Below are positions 62,275-64,000 of a DNA stretch of 64,000 nucleotides, in pieces. Made by a program: the position numbers and the translations under genes. The notes below the pieces were generated by a model. It searched no databases. It was given only the letters and a program-made list of their open reading frames with translations, and was not told the origin of the DNA. The first letter of the stretch is position 1, and the number at the start of each line of letters is the position of its first letter. The stretch is from Geosiphon pyriformis (lineage: Eukaryota > Glomeromycota > Glomeromycetes > Archaeosporales > Geosiphonaceae): the NCBI GenBank assembly GCA_016748015.1, contig JAAOMT010000534.1, forward strand, positions 76,654 through 140,653, read 5' to 3'.

Positions 62275-62640
62275 TACGTTTTCGAAAAGATTAATTTGTC
62301 AAAAAAGTGATTTACCCCGTTGCTAAAAAAAGTGAAAAAGAAAATCAAACAAAGTTTTTGATTAAACTGATTAAAAGAATTGTGGTAAATATTAAATTTT
62401 TTGAACAAATCAAGGAATTTAAGAAGGAAACTCAAAGAGAATGTTGAAAGAATCGGAAAGTTAAAAGAATGTGAAAGAGCCAGCAAAAGGTCTAAAAACA
62501 GTCAATGTAGTAGAGGGAACACAAGAGATGATAAAAGAATCAAAATTTTAAACTTTAAATAACAGCCTCAAAAAATTCAATTATATAGTGAACAATTTAA
62601 TTTGTGGTAGATTATACTTGCGCGCGATCATTTGGAAAGA

Positions 62641-62644
<4 letters not shown>

Positions 62645-62687
<43 letters not shown>
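62645..62687. repeat. (GT)n microsatellite
   Basis: About 21 perfect units, followed by homopolymer T and A runs. Confidence 0.95.
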
Positions 62688-62688
<1 letters not shown>

Positions 62689-63684
62689 TGTTTTTTTTTA
62701 AGAAAAAAAACAAAAATGCAAGGAGTGAAGGGGAAAGAACTTGGTTGAAAGGAGGAATGAAAATAATAGATTATAATTTAATTGAGCAACAAAAAGAGCG
62801 AAAACAATTTAACGCCGCCTGACGAAAAGGACATGTTTTTTTGACAAAGAAAATTCTCTAAAAGTGATTAATGAATATTGTACTGATCATGATTTACTTA
62901 ATCTTAGATTAAAGATAAAATTGATGATCAAATTTCGGAGAAAGAAGTTTCAAAAAAAAAAAAAAAAAAATTTTAATTGTTAAGCTCATGAAGGAAACTC
63001 TTCTAGCAACTGTTACGGCTACACGTTTTATAAATTATTCTAAAAATGTAGATATATATGTCTCGAAAGGAAGGTTTGATTTTAATAGAGAGAGTTTAGG
63101 AAAGTCGAAACGGCTGTGCAGAAAAAAAAACACTATCAATAATTTATTATCGGCTATTAGCGATCAGATATTAATAATATTATTAATATTATTAATAAAG
63201 GATGAACTGATAGTTGTTAAATGATCGCTGATGCCTATTTTTTATAGGGTGAATTTGTCATTTGAACAATTATTGGTTACCGGGTTAACAAATAAAAAGT
63301 TAGCAACCACTCACTTTTGGTTCTTTTTCAAACGGTCACCACCTATTGAGATAATTTGATTCGAACTAATAACCTAGTTTAGATTTATTTATAAGAAACC
63401 CAATCTAACCCAATCAAATAAGCATCTGGATTCCAGGCACAGAGAACAAAACCTTTTTGAACAAATTAATGAATGAGAGGGCACGGATATTTTAGATCTC
63501 ATTGACCTGATTCATTTGTTATCCTTTTTGTGAGAAACGATTTTACTATTTTTGGAGTTTATTTCGGAACCCAACATTTATTGAAAATAGAGATAGAAAT
63601 ATATTTTTTTGAACATTTTTTTTGGATTCCTAAAAAGTTTCCATTAAGAACAAAGCCTTATTGATATTGAAAATTTACGATAAT

Positions 63685-63708
63685 TTTTCTTTCTTTCTTT
63701 CTTTCTTT
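63685..63708. repeat. (TTTC)n microsatellite
   Basis: Six units. Confidence 0.9.
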
Positions 63709-63935
63709 GATATATAATTACATTTATCAATTCTATTTAGTAGTAGATTCACAAAACAATCTCCGTTTTCGACTCCAAAATAATAGGGAGAATTTTTTAA
63801 AATTTGAAAAATTTGAATAAATAAATCTTTTTTGTTCAAAATATTATCAAATAATACAATTCAGTGGATAATTTAATCTTGATTAAAAAGGACAATTTTA
63901 AAATTTCCCCGAAATATCCTTGATAGATTAGTAAA

Positions 63936-63963
63936 CATCATCATAATCATCATCATCATCATC
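63936..63963. repeat. (CAT)n microsatellite
   Basis: Near-perfect CAT units close to the window end. Confidence 0.9.
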
Positions 63964-64000
63964 CCTATAAGGATAATTTTGAAATCCTCATGGTGGTGAT

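Larger units (their letters stand above)
59401..64000. other. Intergenic, microsatellite-rich
   Basis: 4.6 kb without a supported gene on either strand. Open frames in it are short, begin or end inside simple repeats (poly-His at 62.19-62.49 kb, a Cys-Val run from GT units at 62.60-62.82 kb) and show no family. It may be promoter or 3' flank of genes outside the window. Confidence 0.6.

Noticed and set aside
62193-62486. Minus-strand frame with a poly-His run
   Set aside because: The His run is a GAT microsatellite, and the rest is Phe/Leu-rich chance sequence.
62604-62822. Plus-strand frame with an alternating Cys-Val run
   Set aside because: Produced by the GT microsatellite and a homopolymer; not a metal-binding protein.

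Overview
The window looks like nuclear DNA of a filamentous fungus, probably an early-diverging or Mucoromycota-like lineage, though the lineage is not proven. The genes carry many short GT-AG introns, mostly 50-150 bases. The families are fungal: class 3 secreted lipases, calpain-like proteases with a fungal-type N-terminal region, a KCTD-type BTB protein and an REX4-type exonuclease. Gene regions have moderate GC. They are broken by a very AT-rich, gene-free island at about 4.45-28.25 kb.

Layout. 0.2-1.2 kb: a two-exon Ser/Thr-rich protein of unknown function. 1.2-4.45 kb: microsatellites and three short coiled-coil-like coding scraps. 4.45-28.25 kb: a graveyard of nested transposons. It holds an LTR retrotransposon (Ty3/gypsy order RT-RNaseH-integrase, about 6.09-15.54 kb) inserted into an older unknown AT-rich element. 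A Tigger/pogo-like DNA transposon (23.67-25.74 kb) is inserted into a second copy of that older element. Stop codons sit where Gln and Trp codons are expected (CAA to TAA, TGG to TGA/TAG), as left by C-to-T mutation on both strands (RIP-like or methylation-linked). 28.3-28.75 kb: remnant of a second CENP-B/Tigger-like transposase.

29.0-51.9 kb is the gene-rich core. A secreted class 3 lipase whose nucleophile Ser is Gly (29.0-30.5 kb) is followed by a secreted Arg-rich small protein (30.9-31.5 kb) and a possible small Cys-containing gene. Next come four paralogous calpain-like genes (34.1-46.6 kb), then an REX4-like exonuclease with a zinc knuckle (47.8-49.15 kb), then a second class 3 lipase on the minus strand with an intact Ser nucleophile (50.6-51.9 kb). 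54.3-55.1 kb: a KCTD-type BTB gene. 55.2-55.84 kb: coding fragments. 58.8-59.4 kb: a Ser-rich hypothetical protein. The remainder to 64 kb is intergenic and rich in microsatellites.

The main discovery candidate is the calpain array. All four genes have nine exons with matching intron positions and phases. Copies 1 and 4 keep the Gln/Cys/His/Asn active site. The two middle copies have lost three of these residues (oxyanion Gln to Glu or Ala, Cys to Val or Ile, His to Phe), yet their reading frames and gene structure are intact. They look like maintained pseudoproteases beside their active relatives. The lipase pair repeats the pattern: one catalytic, one with the nucleophile replaced. Gene models were assembled by hand from open frames, GT-AG sites and paralogue comparison; none is checked against transcripts.
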